64,000 nt of DNA from Rhynchopus sp. YZ270_cl-10 (Eukaryota > Euglenozoa > Diplonemea > Diplonemida > Diplonemidae), in contig OZ037858.1 of the NCBI GenBank assembly GCA_964035575.1, positions 620,001-684,000 of the forward strand, in the 5' to 3' direction. The notes under the pieces are model-generated. The model saw nothing but the letters and a program-made list of their open reading frames with translations. It did not search any database and was not told the origin of the DNA. A program made the position numbers and the translations under genes. This document shows, in pieces, positions 1 to 10,783 of this stretch (its first letter is position 1; each line of letters starts with the position of its first letter).

Positions 1-149
1 TTCACCCCGTCCCGGACGGGGGTCAATTATTTTCCAAAAACCGACCCCCGTCCCAAACCCCCGTCCAGGGACGGGGGTTTTGGATTTTTTTTTGGGGGGG
101 AGGAGGGGCCCATATTATGGGGAATTTTTTGAGATACCATCGAGCCGGA

Positions 150-345
150 CTCAATTGGTCAAACGTCGAAGGAAAAGGAAGCACGCAGCATGGCGAAAGG
201 AAAAAAGTAGCGTACCGTGCGCCTGCGGCGCAAGCCTGCATCACACCATTCCCGTGACATTGTTTGCCTGTAAAAATGTACAATTTTAAGCGCATTTTTT
301 TGAAATGTTGCGTACCGTGGCTTCGCTTGGAACCTTTGGGTGACA
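150..345 (+). repeat. Dispersed repeat R, copy 1
   Basis: This segment shares two landmarks with the inverted stretch at 31170-31375: GCGTACCGTGCGCCTGCGGC near 208 and AAATGTTGCGTACCGTGGCT near 303. It also shares the CAATTGGTCAAACG-type border. Shorter relatives lie at 52285-52345 and 52430-52485. No ends with a target duplication could be defined, so the class is unknown. Confidence 0.55.
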
Positions 346-501
346 TACCGCCGTTTCTTTTGTAAAAAAACTGAGGTTACTGATAATTCGTGCACCATGT
401 GTGCCTGGTGCAAATATCAATAAAGTGCCGAACTCCGCCGTCGGATAACCGAGCAATTCTCACATTCCGCCGGAGGCCCCCAACTTGAGCTGGGGTGGGG
501 A

Positions 502-526
502 CCCGGGCGCGCGAAGCGCGCCCGGG
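502..526. repeat. Perfect GC hairpin
   Basis: CCCGGGCGCGC (502-512) and GCGCGCCCGGG (516-526) are perfectly complementary around a GAA loop. The same GAA-loop design (CGCGCGC GAA GCGCGCG) recurs at 52549-52565, also close to repeat R. Function unknown. Confidence 0.7.
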
Positions 527-1576
527 CTCGACCGAGTTTTGATCTTCTTCTTCCTGTGACTAGCTTGTCAGCGGACGGAGAAAGCTCGGGAGAGGTTTTT
601 TTTTTTTTTGTTTTTTGGGCGGGACGGGGGTTGGAAGGGGGTGCATAATTAATTTTCGGGGGAGGTCCGCGGGCTCTGTCTGTGGTGTAAAAAGCTACAT
701 TTTTACACCGTACCCTAATTTTTTTCGCCTGCGGCGCCATTTTATATATTTTGTGTTGGGTGATCTATGAACGGGGAGTGATTTTTATGGTTATAGTAGC
801 GTTCCACTTAACGTTGTGAGCAACTCACTAGTCGTAGTGGCCAAAATTTGTATCAGTCAAGAACTTGTCCATTTTTCTGAAATGACCCCACCACAGTGAG
901 GGTAGAGCTCGGAAAACCCAAAAAAGCCAAGACAAGCCCCCCAAGGCCCAAAACCTCTGCTGACCCAAAAAAAAAATTCTGACCCAGATTTGGCATTTTT
1001 TTCCAAAACCAAGCTAGGACCCTGCATTAAATATAACTCCAAAAAAAAAACAGTGTACCTATTGCATAAGAGGTCCACTAGAATACTAGGTCCACACCCC
1101 CCCTATTTTGGCTGAGAGTTTCCTAAGGAGAAAGAAAGCGGAGACAAAGAGAATAAAAACCAGGTATGGTGGCCAAATCAGTGACAGTCTGTGCTGACTG
1201 ATTGGAAATCATTGGAGAAAGTAAATTAGATAGTTTAAAACAACAACAACAACAACAAAAACGCCTAGCCATAATGACTGGTCAGGGTCTGATCAGTCCA
1301 CCATATACCTTTAACAGAACCTTGCTCTCTCGGGAATGGAGGAGATAAAACGGACAAAACAGAACACATTTGTCTTTGTTGCAAACTTGCTAGAATGCCC
1401 TGTGCAAAGCGAAGATACTATGTACGTTTGTTCTCCTTTTTAAAAAATACGTTTTTTTTTTACATATAAAACATGGTCAAACAGACAAGCTGCAAAGACA
1501 TTAGCACTCAACTCTTTGCCAAATATTCACCTCTCACATCGTTCTCCGACGATCGGGTACCGTAAACCGGTGTGAC

Positions 1577-3502
1577 CTATACACCGACTAATCTCAATAG
1601 CTCCGTTTTGATAACGGTAAACCCATCAACAGTTAGGATGGACTCGGGGTGGAATTGGAAGGAGCACCAGTGGGCGCCGCGTGTGGACATCATCTCTTCG
1701 CCAAGGATGCTGGTCTCGACAATGGGGGAGGCGGCGACCTTGTCGGCGTCGTGCTTGGCGTAGAAGGCGTTGTAGAAACCGACCCGTGTCTCTGTGCCGT
1801 AGAGGTTAACCTGCATCTGCACACCTTGGGTGGGACGCTCCTTCAGCTTCACGTCAAAGCCAAGATGGTGGGAAAGCACCTGATGCCCAAGACACACCGC
1901 AAGGAACGGCTTGCCGGTGTCCAGCAGATGTGTCACATATGCACGCACCTTGCTCATCTTCGAGTCGTCCCTCGAAACGTCTGTAGGATCGCCCGGGCCA
2001 GGACCAATGACACATATGTCTGCCTCCCTAACCAGCTTCTCAACACGTTCGCTGCCCCACTCAAAGAAGTGGAAGAACTCCACATCGCACCCCATCTTGC
2101 TCATAATGTGCCCAAGCATGTAGATAAAGTCGTCCTCGTTGTGCGAGAGAACAAGCTTCTTCCCCTGCAGCGCCTCGCAGGTCTCCTCCCCAGCCTGGCT
2201 GTGCATCCAGAACTTCGATGTGGTTGTGTTGCGTTTGTACAGCTCGTCCGTCACCTCAGGGTACTTCATAGCGTCCAGGGTTACAAACTTTCTGTCGTTT
2301 TGAAGGTTCGACACAACACCCTTCACCTTCGCACTGCACTCTTTGAACTCTTCTGTAGCAACGCTGTTGTTGACGAGCGTGGCACCAACTCGTATTTGAA
2401 ACTCTCCAGTTGGGTTCACTTCCAATGTTCTGATGGTGATTGCTGAGTCAAGGAACTCGTTTTTGTTGCTGTCGTGTCCCAACAGCAGGACACAGGAGGA
2501 GTAGTAGGAACGGGTGGACTTCTCATATTTCCCCACAACCTTGCAGGCATTGCCCACTGGGCTTCCGATGACGGTGGGGGCGAACATGCTTTTCCGAAGG
2601 AGACTTATGTTGTCTTCACCTTCGCGTGGCTGGCCTTCGAGGAGGTACTCTGTGTGGATGAGGTGGCTCATCTCCTTGAGCAGGGGGCCGATGATGTTGC
2701 CGCCTTCGGAGCACATTGTGGACATCATCTTGAGCTCCTCGTCTGTGACCATGAAGAGCTCGTTGATCTCCTTCTGGTCCTTGAGGAATTCTACTAGGCG
2801 GGTGATGTTCTCCTGCGGTGTCTCGTCGTGGTTCTTCCTGAAGGTACCGGAGATGGGGTTCATCATGACTGTCCTTGTGTTGGGTGTGGGGTAGCGCACT
2901 TCAATCTGACGTTCGGGCGACGCACCAATGAAGTAGTTATCACCCGTGAAGAAGAGGAACTTCCAGTAGCACCCATACTCATTCGTCAGCAGGCGCTTGT
3001 AGATGGACAGTGCGGTCGTCGGGGTGAAGGCAGAGATGAGCCCCATGCACTTCCTCGGTGACACAAAGGAGCTGCCTTCACCTTTGCCGATCTCGTCGTC
3101 AATGATAGACTGAATAATACCTTCGTACTCGTCCTGGTCCATATCAAAGGTCATGTCGCCAGCGAGCTTCACGTTGTCCTGCTCAAAGGACGCAATAAAG
3201 TCGGTCGTAGTGATCATCTCTATTTTTTCAATCGTCATGGCTAGGATCTGCTCCCCACAGTTGTGGGCCTGGTACAAACTCGACTCGGCCTCAGCCCTTT
3301 CGTTGATGGTGGAGAACGGAAGAATGGCGAATGTGTCGTACGTCTTGTCACCACCGTGCAGCGTCTCTCCCAAGGGAAGCACCGAAGTCCCCCTCGGGAT
3401 GTCGTTCATCTTCGCATACTCCTTCACAGGGCCGGTCAGCTTCGTGATAACGCCCTTCTCACACCCCTCCTCATTCTGGAGGAGAACATATGGTGTTGCC
3501 AT
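1577..3502 (-). CDS. PhzE-like chorismate amination enzyme (TrpE-TrpG fusion)
   Basis: An intronless 641-residue protein. The N-terminal two thirds are a chorismate-binding (TrpE-like) domain with PISGT at 216-220, DEELKMM at 254-260 and HTEYLLEGQ at 283-291. The C-terminal part is a class I glutamine amidotransferase with GPGPGDP near 500, nucleophile Cys537 (AVCLGHQ) and the His618/Glu620 pair (FHPES). Domain order, length near 630 residues and segments such as DEIGKGEG, MNPISGT and TVDG match bacterial PhzE, which makes 2-amino-2-deoxyisochorismate from chorismate and glutamine for phenazines, better than ordinary split TrpE/TrpG. Anthranilate synthase activity cannot be excluded. The start MATPYVLL at 3502 aligns with the PhzE N-terminus; an in-frame ATG at 3574 would add 24 unlike residues. 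No other phz or trp genes are nearby. The lack of introns among intron-bearing neighbours fits lateral transfer. Confidence 0.88.
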   Translation of the reverse strand: MATPYVLLQNEEGCEKGVITKLTGPVKEYAKMNDIPRGTSVLPLGETLHGGDKTYDTFAILPFSTINERAEAESSLYQAHNCGEQILAMTIEKIEMITTTDFIASFEQDNVKLAGDMTFDMDQDEYEGIIQSIIDDEIGKGEGSSFVSPRKCMGLISAFTPTTALSIYKRLLTNEYGCYWKFLFFTGDNYFIGASPERQIEVRYPTPNTRTVMMNPISGTFRKNHDETPQENITRLVEFLKDQKEINELFMVTDEELKMMSTMCSEGGNIIGPLLKEMSHLIHTEYLLEGQPREGEDNISLLRKSMFAPTVIGSPVGNACKVVGKYEKSTRSYYSSCVLLLGHDSNKNEFLDSAITIRTLEVNPTGEFQIRVGATLVNNSVATEEFKECSAKVKGVVSNLQNDRKFVTLDAMKYPEVTDELYKRNTTTSKFWMHSQAGEETCEALQGKKLVLSHNEDDFIYMLGHIMSKMGCDVEFFHFFEWGSERVEKLVREADICVIGPGPGDPTDVSRDDSKMSKVRAYVTHLLDTGKPFLAVCLGHQVLSHHLGFDVKLKERPTQGVQMQVNLYGTETRVGFYNAFYAKHDADKVAASPIVETSILGEEMMSTRGAHWCSFQFHPESILTVDGFTVIKTELLRLVGV

Positions 3503-6500
3503 GTTTACTGTCAAAGTGTAGTGTTGCCCCCTGCCTTCTCCATTTTTGTTGAAACCCCGTGAGCAACAGAGCAAAGGGTGCTTAGGATGCTTACCACATC
3601 AGGCTGGCTTCCCAAATCCCCCCCGAGCCCACCCCAGTATCACGACAACACACCGCACCCCTACAGTGGCAGAGGAGACCATTCAGAACCCTGGTCACCT
3701 TCTGTGAACACGGTGATGAGGGGGGTCATCGGTTATACACTCCCAAGGTCACAAGGGCGGACCTTCTCCCCTCCCCAACTCCCCTGTACGCACAAAGATC
3801 TGTTGCAGCGAATTTAGATAGACCCTGTCTGTCTAAACCGGAATCCAGAGGGGAAGGGTCGTCAGAAAGCGAAAAGTAGAGCGCATCCTCGGGGATGCGT
3901 CTCATCTACCTTTCATGGCCAAGATTTCAAAAAAAACAAGTAATTGCTATCGAAAAAAAAACGGGGTGTGCTGTGGAACTCCATCCTGTAGAAATAATCT
4001 ACAACACGCCCAGCATTCTGCTCTTCTACTGCGGAGCTTTCCACAGCACACCCCGCTTTTTTCTTAGCAATTAGTTGTTCTTGTTGTTATTGTTATTTTC
4101 AACCACCTTCCTTCAACCCTTGTAGGGATCAGTTGCCATTTTTTTCGCGAAAACATGAAATTATACATTTCAAGAGAACAAATTAAAAAGGGTCCTTATT
4201 TGCATTTTTGGGCTCCGCCCGTGCAGTGGTGGGGTCAATCTCGAAAATTGGACAATTTTTTGACCACTTAAATTTTGAGAAATATGAGCCCGGTTGCTTA
4301 TACGTGGGGCCCATTTTCGGCTAAAATTTTCCTCAAAATCTGGTTTTGTAAAATTGACCCTTTACTCCCCCCCCACATCGATTTCAATACTATACCTTAC
4401 TTCACCTACGGTTGCCCTTACAGGGGGGTGAAGGAAGGTAAGTTGAAAAGGAAAAAAAAAGGAAAACTTGGAAGATGAATAGGCGACACTGTGTACACAA
4501 CTTGATGCAGCATTGTTCTCGGTGCGGGAACGACGCTGGGCGTTGGGGCCTGGCTCTTCTGGCGCAGAGACACAGCTGTTCGGGATGATGTTCTAGATAA
4601 TGAACAAGAAACCTCGCTACCCCCCTCCCTCCCCCACCCTCTTCAAACCCCGGACACCCATACGCACTGAATCTCTGCGTGCGGCGTTTCTACCCACTTA
4701 TAAATGGGACGTAAAGACGTGGGCAAGGCGTAGCTCAGAAGAAGATGGGGCAGTACACCCATTGATCTGAACAAAAAACAAACCCGCCACCATGACAGCG
4801 ACAGCACCCACCAAGCCGGGAGTGGCCAGGCAGGGTGAACCAGATCGACAGCAAAAGCTATCGTTGAGTCTCTCTCTGACGACTCAACGTTCGGACAATG
4901 TTCCTCGTTCGGAAGTGACCACCCAGAGGCAACACGAACACCAAGACGCATCAACAGTTGAACACAAACGTCTTCCTCCCTCCTTGGGAGGAAAAGAGTT
5001 ACGACAGTGACCCACAGGTGGGCTAATCAGGCTGACTAAGGGGTATATGGGCCAATCCACTCCACTTGGGTCAGCACTCAGTACGATGTGGTTTTCGCCC
5101 CACCCCAATCAACGTGCTCGCATGTTAAAACCCACACGGTATTTTTTTAGACGGTTTGTTTGTGCAACAAGCAGCCCCTCACCCCTCAACTAAAGTAGTG
5201 TGAGTGTTATCCGGTTAAGTCATCTACTTCCCTACCAAACCCCCCAGATGCCCCCATATGGGCTTCCCCGTATGAGGTACAAATATCGGCTCCCTAATAC
5301 CCCCACCCACAACGGCATCCTGCACAGAACGTACTCACGCCATATTTTAAACATGCGCACCAGCATGGAACGGTTCACCGGACCTGCCGTCCCCACCCCA
5401 CCCCTCCGTTCCCCTCCGTCAGCCCAGCAGAGCACAGAACCACTACACACAACCACCCCCACCCCCACAGGCTCTCCCCCCACCCCTGTCGCAATGAAGT
5501 ACACGCAACTATCCTGCACAAAACATCATTTGCCTCCACAGCCGCAGCTCTTCCCTGCTGTGGCAGGATTGCCACGGCAGAGGAATAAAAAGGTTGGTTC
5601 GATGATCCTAAGCCTCGCATACTTAGTCACCAGAAACCGTTGAAACCGTTCCCCCCGCTACACGAAAGATGGGAAGCACTCTCTCTCACCCCAGGACAGT
5701 TCTGTGTACAGAGAGGGGCTCACAGTGTCGCTCAGCACCACAGATATTCGTTGTCTATCAAACTTTGTTCCCCCACCCGAAAACGTTTGCAAAGAGGAGC
5801 ACTCCGTCCCAAATGGGAGTCTGGTTGGAATACAACCTCTTCTTTGCGAACGCGGCCCTTCACAGTCATCAGGCGGAGAAACAGAGAGGATACTGCGTGA
5901 TGTGCGTCCTCTGGGAGAAGTGCAAACGTATACCCCTGGCCCCCTTTTACCCCACCCTCTCATCAATGCAGAGTTCGTAGTGCGCTTTGACAGCTTGCAA
6001 AAGCTTGGAAGATAACCCAAGACTCTCGTCACCAAAGTAAAGTGAGCGTGCACTGTGTTCCCTTTTCCATTATGGGCAAAACGGACAAAACGTCTCCCAA
6101 GACATTCCCAAGACATCATAAGGCGGTTGTGCAAGAGGAGACAGCAGTGGAGTCTCATACCCTTGATATGCAAAAAAAAAACCCCCCCCCCCACGAAAGA
6201 GAGAACAGCAGTCGACAATGATACTGTTGTACCAATGGAGGTTCATCTCTTAGCGTGGGCTGCATCGACCGCCCCACCCCTCACCCATTTGAAACCTCAC
6301 CGGGCACTGGCACTGCTTCTCCACGCGTTGTCAAACCCCGGAGAGCACTTCGCATACAGGCAGTCTCAAGAAATGAAGCTCCAAAGTACTAACTACCTCT
6401 GTCTGAACCATATCAATTATCAAGGGGGAAGGGGGAGGGGAAGATGAATGTGGTGACAGAAAAATATACTTTCTTTTTTGTTTGTTGTGCTGAAGCGAAC

Positions 6501-6812
6501 ACAAACGCACCGTCCGTTGTCTCCCCCTTATTTTTTATCCCCACGACCCTCCCCTCATAGATATCTTTCCATCACCCAAGAAACTACCGCTCACGAATCA
6601 TGCTGCAAAGAAATAGGCTCAGCAAAAGGGGATGGGATTCAATTCGTTCCATTAGTACTTAGTGTTTCTCTGCGTGACAACAAGTAAATTTATTCGACAC
6701 CAAAAAAAATCCGGGGGGGAAAAAAGACCCGGTGTCAAAAAAAAAATCGGGAACTCGACACCCCCGAAACCCCTGCCCTTCCCCTATTTAACATCTCAGT
6801 ATAAAGGGGGGG
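3503..6812. other. Long intergenic stretch, no gene recognised
   Basis: Short ORFs exist on both strands but none has recognisable domains, splice structure or coding-like composition. The stretch is C-rich on the plus strand with many poly-A/T runs. It contains the large imperfect hairpin at 3935-4082. I saw no tRNA, snRNA or other RNA gene that I could support. Confidence 0.5.
3935..4082. repeat. Large imperfect foldback, MITE-like or hairpin RNA
   Basis: The left arm (about 3935-3982) and right arm (about 4033-4080) are complementary over roughly 48 bp with small bulges. Landmarks are GGGGTGTGCTGTGGAA on the left and TTCCACAGCACACCCC on the right, extending outward to TAATTGCTA and TAGCAATTA. 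The loop is about 50 nt. No target duplication is evident. It may be a foldback element or a transcribed hairpin. Confidence 0.55.
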
Positions 6813-6933
6813 TAGACCTATTATTACAGTAGACCTATTATTCCGTAATAATAGGTCCACCGTTTTTGGCCTTTTATTTAAAGTTTAACTTTTGAAAGTT
6901 TAAAAAATTTTAAGTTTAACTGTAATAATAGGT
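6813..6933. repeat. Short inverted-repeat element (ACCTATTATTAC ends), copy 1
   Basis: GACCTATTATTAC at the left and GTAATAATAGGT at the right are inverted copies of one another, with a further internal pair. An A/T-rich core with AGTTTAACTTTTGAAAGTT lies between. Related sequence is at 7669-7757 and, reduced to a short palindrome, at 58087-58111 inside an intron. This looks like a small non-autonomous element family; its class is unknown. Confidence 0.5.
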
Positions 6934-7331
6934 GTGACCCTAAGGTGGTAGGGTGGGTTGGCGGTGTGAGAACCATGCGTGGGCCACACACGGCATGCGT
7001 TTGGCAACCACACGTTGTGGTTAACGCCTGCATAGCATGTGCAGAGCGTTGTGTGTAACGCAAAGACACAAGGGGGTTTGCCCATGGGGACGAGTTTGAG
7101 CAGCCCACCGAAGGTGGGCTGCGTTTGGTAACCACTCGTTCCCTTGCTTGGGTTCCTTTTTTGCGTTTGGTAACCTCGTAGCCTTGCTTGGGTTCCTTTC
7201 GTTGCGTACAGATCGGTTGCGTTGTGCTGGTTGTGTTTGTTGCCACATGTTTGTGGGTACCTGTTGGTTTCTTTTCAGATCTTTGCATACCACGATCAAG
7301 AGAGAGTGGTAAGGATTAGCAAAACTAAATT
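6934..7331 (+). mobile_element. Dispersed element related to families A/B
   Basis: Its right end (AAGGATTAGCAAAACTAAA) closely matches the end of family A (AAGGATTGCC, A-run, CTAAA). The interior holds AGAACCATGCGTGGGCCACA, the GCAGCCCACC/GGTGGGCTGC hairpin and GTTGCGTT-type minirepeats, all shared with the repeat island at 28.7-49 kb. The left end is not well defined and may be truncated. It ends exactly where the small acidic ORF's last codons begin. Confidence 0.6.
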
Positions 7332-7537
7332 GCATCAAGGATACAACTGAGCTCGTTGTCGCTGTCGATCTCCAAAGGCTCTATCACATCGTGATCGAGG
7401 TCAACGACAGGGATCGGCTCATCTTCCATCTCCACATCCACATCCAGAGACTCATCCAGAGACTCATCCAGATCCACGTATTGAGGTTCTGGTTTAGGCG
7501 GTGCAGACACAATCACAGGAGAGTCAGAGCCAGACAT
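7325..7537 (-). CDS. Small acidic hypothetical protein
   Basis: A 70-residue ORF rich in Asp, Glu and Pro, with a doubled DESLDESLDV segment. PVIVSA, YVDLDES and PVVDLDHD have hydrophobic cores beside acids and resemble SUMO-interacting motifs, though this is only pattern similarity. The last two codons and the stop come from the end of the adjacent repeat element. The C-terminus may therefore be altered by insertion, or the ORF may be a first exon using the GTATCC near 7342 as donor. Composition differs clearly from the surrounding noncoding DNA, but no homologue is recognised. Confidence 0.4.
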   Translation of the reverse strand: MSGSDSPVIVSAPPKPEPQYVDLDESLDESLDVDVEMEDEPIPVVDLDHDVIEPLEIDSDNELSCILDAI

Positions 7538-7668
7538 GTTTTAAAAGTTGGAATGATTTTGTCTTGTAATCCTGACAGGACTATTGACTATGTGGGGGCG
7601 GTAAGGGTGGAATAGGGGGTAATAGGTGGAAGAGGTGTAATAGTGGTTAAATAGCGCTTAAATAGCAC

Positions 7669-7757
7669 TGTAATAATAGGTCATTAAACTTTTCAAAAGT
7701 TAAACTTTTTTGGGATTTTTCAGGAAAAAAAAATTTTTTAAGGTGTAATAATAGGTC
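7669..7757. repeat. Short inverted-repeat element, copy 2
   Basis: It carries GTAATAATAGGTC at both ends in the same orientation, with AAACTTTTCAAAAGTTAAAC between, matching the core vocabulary of the copy at 6813-6933. It is probably a degenerate or rearranged member. Confidence 0.4.
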
Positions 7758-7915
7758 TGCTCCCCCTTTACCTTAAATTTTATGAAAAGTTAAAATTGCC
7801 TCCGTGGCAGATAGCATGCGAGCACAATACCCGTAGCTACATAATATGTCAAACCCACCCCCACTTTTACGCGTTTTTTTTGTTGTTTCTGTTTTGTTTT
7901 GTTTTTTTTTTTTCT

Positions 7916-7916
<1 letters not shown>

Positions 7917-7961
<45 letters not shown>
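7917..7961. repeat. Poly-T run of about 45
   Basis: An uninterrupted T homopolymer just downstream of the CCAR-like gene, preceded by interrupted T-rich sequence from 7871. Its length is likely to be polymorphic or affected by sequencing error. Confidence 0.85.
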
Positions 7962-7962
<1 letters not shown>

Positions 7963-8165
7963 AAAACTCTGACAAATCATGTGTGCAGCAACAGAATATA
8001 TCCACTCCACATCCACCCTCTGCCAGCTTCCTTCCATTTTTGCGGTCTACGTTGAGATATCCTACTCCCGATAGCAACACCCTGTGTGAAGTACGCCAAC
8101 TCGGGGTTTTTTTGTTTTTTTTGTCTTTTTTTCAGCAGACATCGGTTCGGGATGAATAAATTCAT

Positions 8166-10222
8166 TTACATTTCATCAGTCAGAACACGGTACTGGAAGC
8201 TCTTCGGCTGGGTGCTGCTTCCGGTGCTCACACAGACGAAGTCAGTGATCGCTGCGTCACTCTTGTGCTCGGTGTATGCCCCTACTATGCTGCGAAGAAC
8301 ATTCAATGGGATGGTTTCTGTGGGGAGAGCCCCCAATGACACGATAGAGGAATCGAACAAACTGCACGCCGTCAGCAGAGGCTGTGATGTTGTAGAATAG
8401 TTTTATTTGAGTTATAGACAAAAGGTCGGACACTGCTTTTGAAAAGGGGTCTAGGTGGAATAACCAATATTTTTGTGATTTTCTGTCTTGTTGTCGGCAA
8501 AAAATCCCGAAACCCGCAAAAGAAAGAAATATGTGTCATAAAAAAATACAAAAAAGTTGAAAGTGTAATTATCAGTGGCATACCTGGTTAATCAGAACAT
8601 TGCCATCCTTCGCCTCCGCTGTGGTCTCTGCTTCTGCCTCAGGGACAGCCATTTCGACATCAGTGCTATCCTGCTCGGCCCACTGTAAAGATGGTTGTAA
8701 AAAGGAGAGAGAGAGAGTATTTTTTGAACACTTGGATCACTAGAAATACGGTGATTTGATAAAATATCATTTGCAAATTTGCGGGCGCACATGCAACAAA
8801 AACAAAAACAAAAAAATTGATTGTGGTAAAACATACCTGCTTTTTAAGGGTTTCTTTAAGTTGTTTCTGTTCAATCTGGCGTTCGGCGACAGATTCTTTC
8901 AGCTCGTCTTCCGTTTTCCCTGTATGAAAAAATTAATTCAGTTTGTAGATCAGTCGAATCGTAGCCCTCAATCCCCCAAAGTCACTGTTGTTTACAAATA
9001 CATCCTCACTCTCAAATGACCTTCAAAACTTTTAACCCTTTTACCCTTCCTCACTGAGGACAATCAGCAATCGAGGCATGCCCCCCAGAAAAGAAATCAC
9101 TTGCTAAATGTTTGCATTACCTTCGTCATCCTCCTTCCACGCGCTTTGCATCTCTGCAATCTTTGTCGCAAGCTCCGCATCCCTGCTGTCGAGAACCTCC
9201 TTCTTGCGTCTCTTGTTGACTTCGATGACTTCTTCGCGCTTTCTCTTTCTGTCGGCGACTTCTTGCTTTTTGCCTTGGAGACCTTCGAGGGCCCGAGCAA
9301 CCTCTGCAGCAGCACGGAAGGAGATCCAGTCGGAGATGAAGTCTGCTGTGTATCCTGCGATGCTTGCATCGCGCTTCTTCTTCGAGACTGCGTGCAGCGA
9401 CGCCTCCACCGGGTAGAACAGCGGCACATTCGAGAGCACTTCCTCCTCCTCCTCCTCCTCCACCTCGCGCGACACAGTCTTCGTGCGCACCTTCTTCACC
9501 TTCTCCATCACCTTCTCGTCCTCAGTAACACCCTCCTGGTCAGGCGCCTCTTGCTCCACCTCGTACTCCTCCTCAACCTCCTCCTGGATTGTCTTCTTGG
9601 TTGTCTTCACATTCACTGTTCTCTTAACGTATTCAACGGGGGCAACGTCCAAAGAGTCCGTTCCTGCTTCCCAGTAGAAGGGTATCAGGTGAATGGTAGT
9701 GGGGGCAACAGGGTCGCGTGCAGGGTTGCTGCGTTGGTGGTAGGTGGCGACCTTGTGCCAGCAGGAGAGGGGGAGGTCGCTCAGGTCAAGGCCGCTCTGT
9801 GCTTTGAGGTGGCGGACAGCGGTGTTGACGAGGGTTTGCATCGAGGTGACGTCGTCTCCGTCGTCAGCAATGTGGTTGCCACCGTAGAAGGCTGTCACCG
9901 CACCGTTTCTCGTTCCAGAGCACATCACCAGCTTTGCCCAGAACGTTGTGAAGCGGGTTGGCACCTTCGAGAAGTTCATCAGCACCACACGCACATCCAC
10001 CCCAGCCTCGGGGTCCACCTCTCCACTTGTCACCAGCTCATCCCCCACTATAGTATTGGGCACAATCTTCATCCCTGACCCCACTGTGGCTGGCAGTGAC
10101 AAATCCCCCGTATAGCATGCCTCTGCACGATACACTGTTGTCGGCACAGCCCTCTGCGGGAACAACTCCTCCAGTTCCAATGCACAGAAGCTGCGCTTGT
10201 TTGCGTAAGGTAAACGCTCCAT
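8166..10222 (-). CDS. Compact CCAR1/DBC1 (CCAR2) homologue, four exons
   Basis: Exons read on the minus strand are 10222-9121, 8919-8837, 8682-8584 and 8381-8166; introns are 201, 154 and 202 nt with GTAATG/GTATGT/GTATGC donors and ACAG acceptors. The frame is kept throughout, giving 499 residues. Residues about 60-220 resemble the inactive Nudix-like DBC1 domain, best seen at LVNTAVRHLKAQSGLDLS, which matches the INTAIR.TKAQTG.DLS core of CCAR proteins. An acidic region and a Lys/Arg-rich coiled coil follow. The last exon (LLTACSLFDSSIVSLGALPT onward) looks like the degenerate EF-hand region near the CCAR1 C-terminus. Animal CCAR proteins act in transcription and splicing coactivation and are over 900 residues; the S1-like and SAP regions are absent here. 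The start MERLPYAN was chosen because upstream in-frame sequence is a poly-Lys artefact of a T-run. Confidence 0.75.
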
Positions 10223-10783
10223 TTTTTTTTTTTTTTTTTTTTTCCAAAATTCTGTTGTTGATTTTAGGCGGGGATGAGCGTTTTGTTCATTTAAAAAAAG
10301 AGGTGTGAGGAGGGGGGGTATTTGAACCAGATTAGGGGGGCAGGACACAGAAGTGGGGCCTGAATAGAAAGCACAAATGGGGAAAGGGGAAAAAATTCTA
10401 ATGTGTAGTCAAGGAGGGGAAAGGAGAGGGGTAAATCAGGGGAAAGAGAGAGAGGAGGTATGGAAAAGTGTGCACGACGTACTACACAGTATCGTGTTGG
10501 TGAGAACGGCATTGCCCCCGTAGGGGGAGAGAAAAATCGCACAATCTGATTAGCCGAAAGTTTCTCATTGGTTACGTTACCCAAAAAAAAAAGGGGGGTA
10601 GCGTGCCATGATGTGCGTGTCACTTCAATTACGTCCATCCCCAGAGGAAAAAATAAAGATCTTTCTGTAAAGAAAGGTTAGGAAGAATAAGCTGCAAAAA
10701 ATAAAAAGAGAGAGAAAATATCCATTATCACCCAAAGCGGTGCATATGTGAGACAATATGCCACCACGACCATATTGCCTCTC

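Larger units (their letters stand above)
1..1576. other. Gene-free flank with GC-rich hairpins and dispersed repeat
   Basis: No convincing coding region is seen here. The first 90 bases hold GC-rich palindromic sequence (ACCCCGTCC facing GGACGGGGGT). Positions 150-345 carry a dispersed repeat also present inverted near 31.2 kb. Positions 502-526 form a perfect GC hairpin. The rest is A/T-rich with homopolymer runs. The 3' end of the PhzE-like gene abuts its right side. Confidence 0.6.

Noticed and set aside
1649-3562. Plus-strand ORFs up to 265 residues opposite the PhzE-like gene
   Set aside because: Antisense shadows of a well-supported coding region.
5585-5625. Possible tRNA T-loop (GGTTCGATGATCC)
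   Set aside because: No matching A-box, anticodon arm or acceptor stem upstream at the right distance.
5640-6447. Overlapping ORFs of 86-186 residues around 5.6-6.4 kb
   Set aside because: Several frames on both strands are open by composition; no motifs or splice structure support a gene.
9101-10078. 325-residue plus-strand ORF
   Set aside because: Antisense shadow of CCAR exon 1; Leu/His-rich with no recognisable family.
10223-10348. N-terminal extension of the CCAR ORF
   Set aside because: It would encode a poly-Lys run from a T homopolymer; treated as 5' untranslated sequence.
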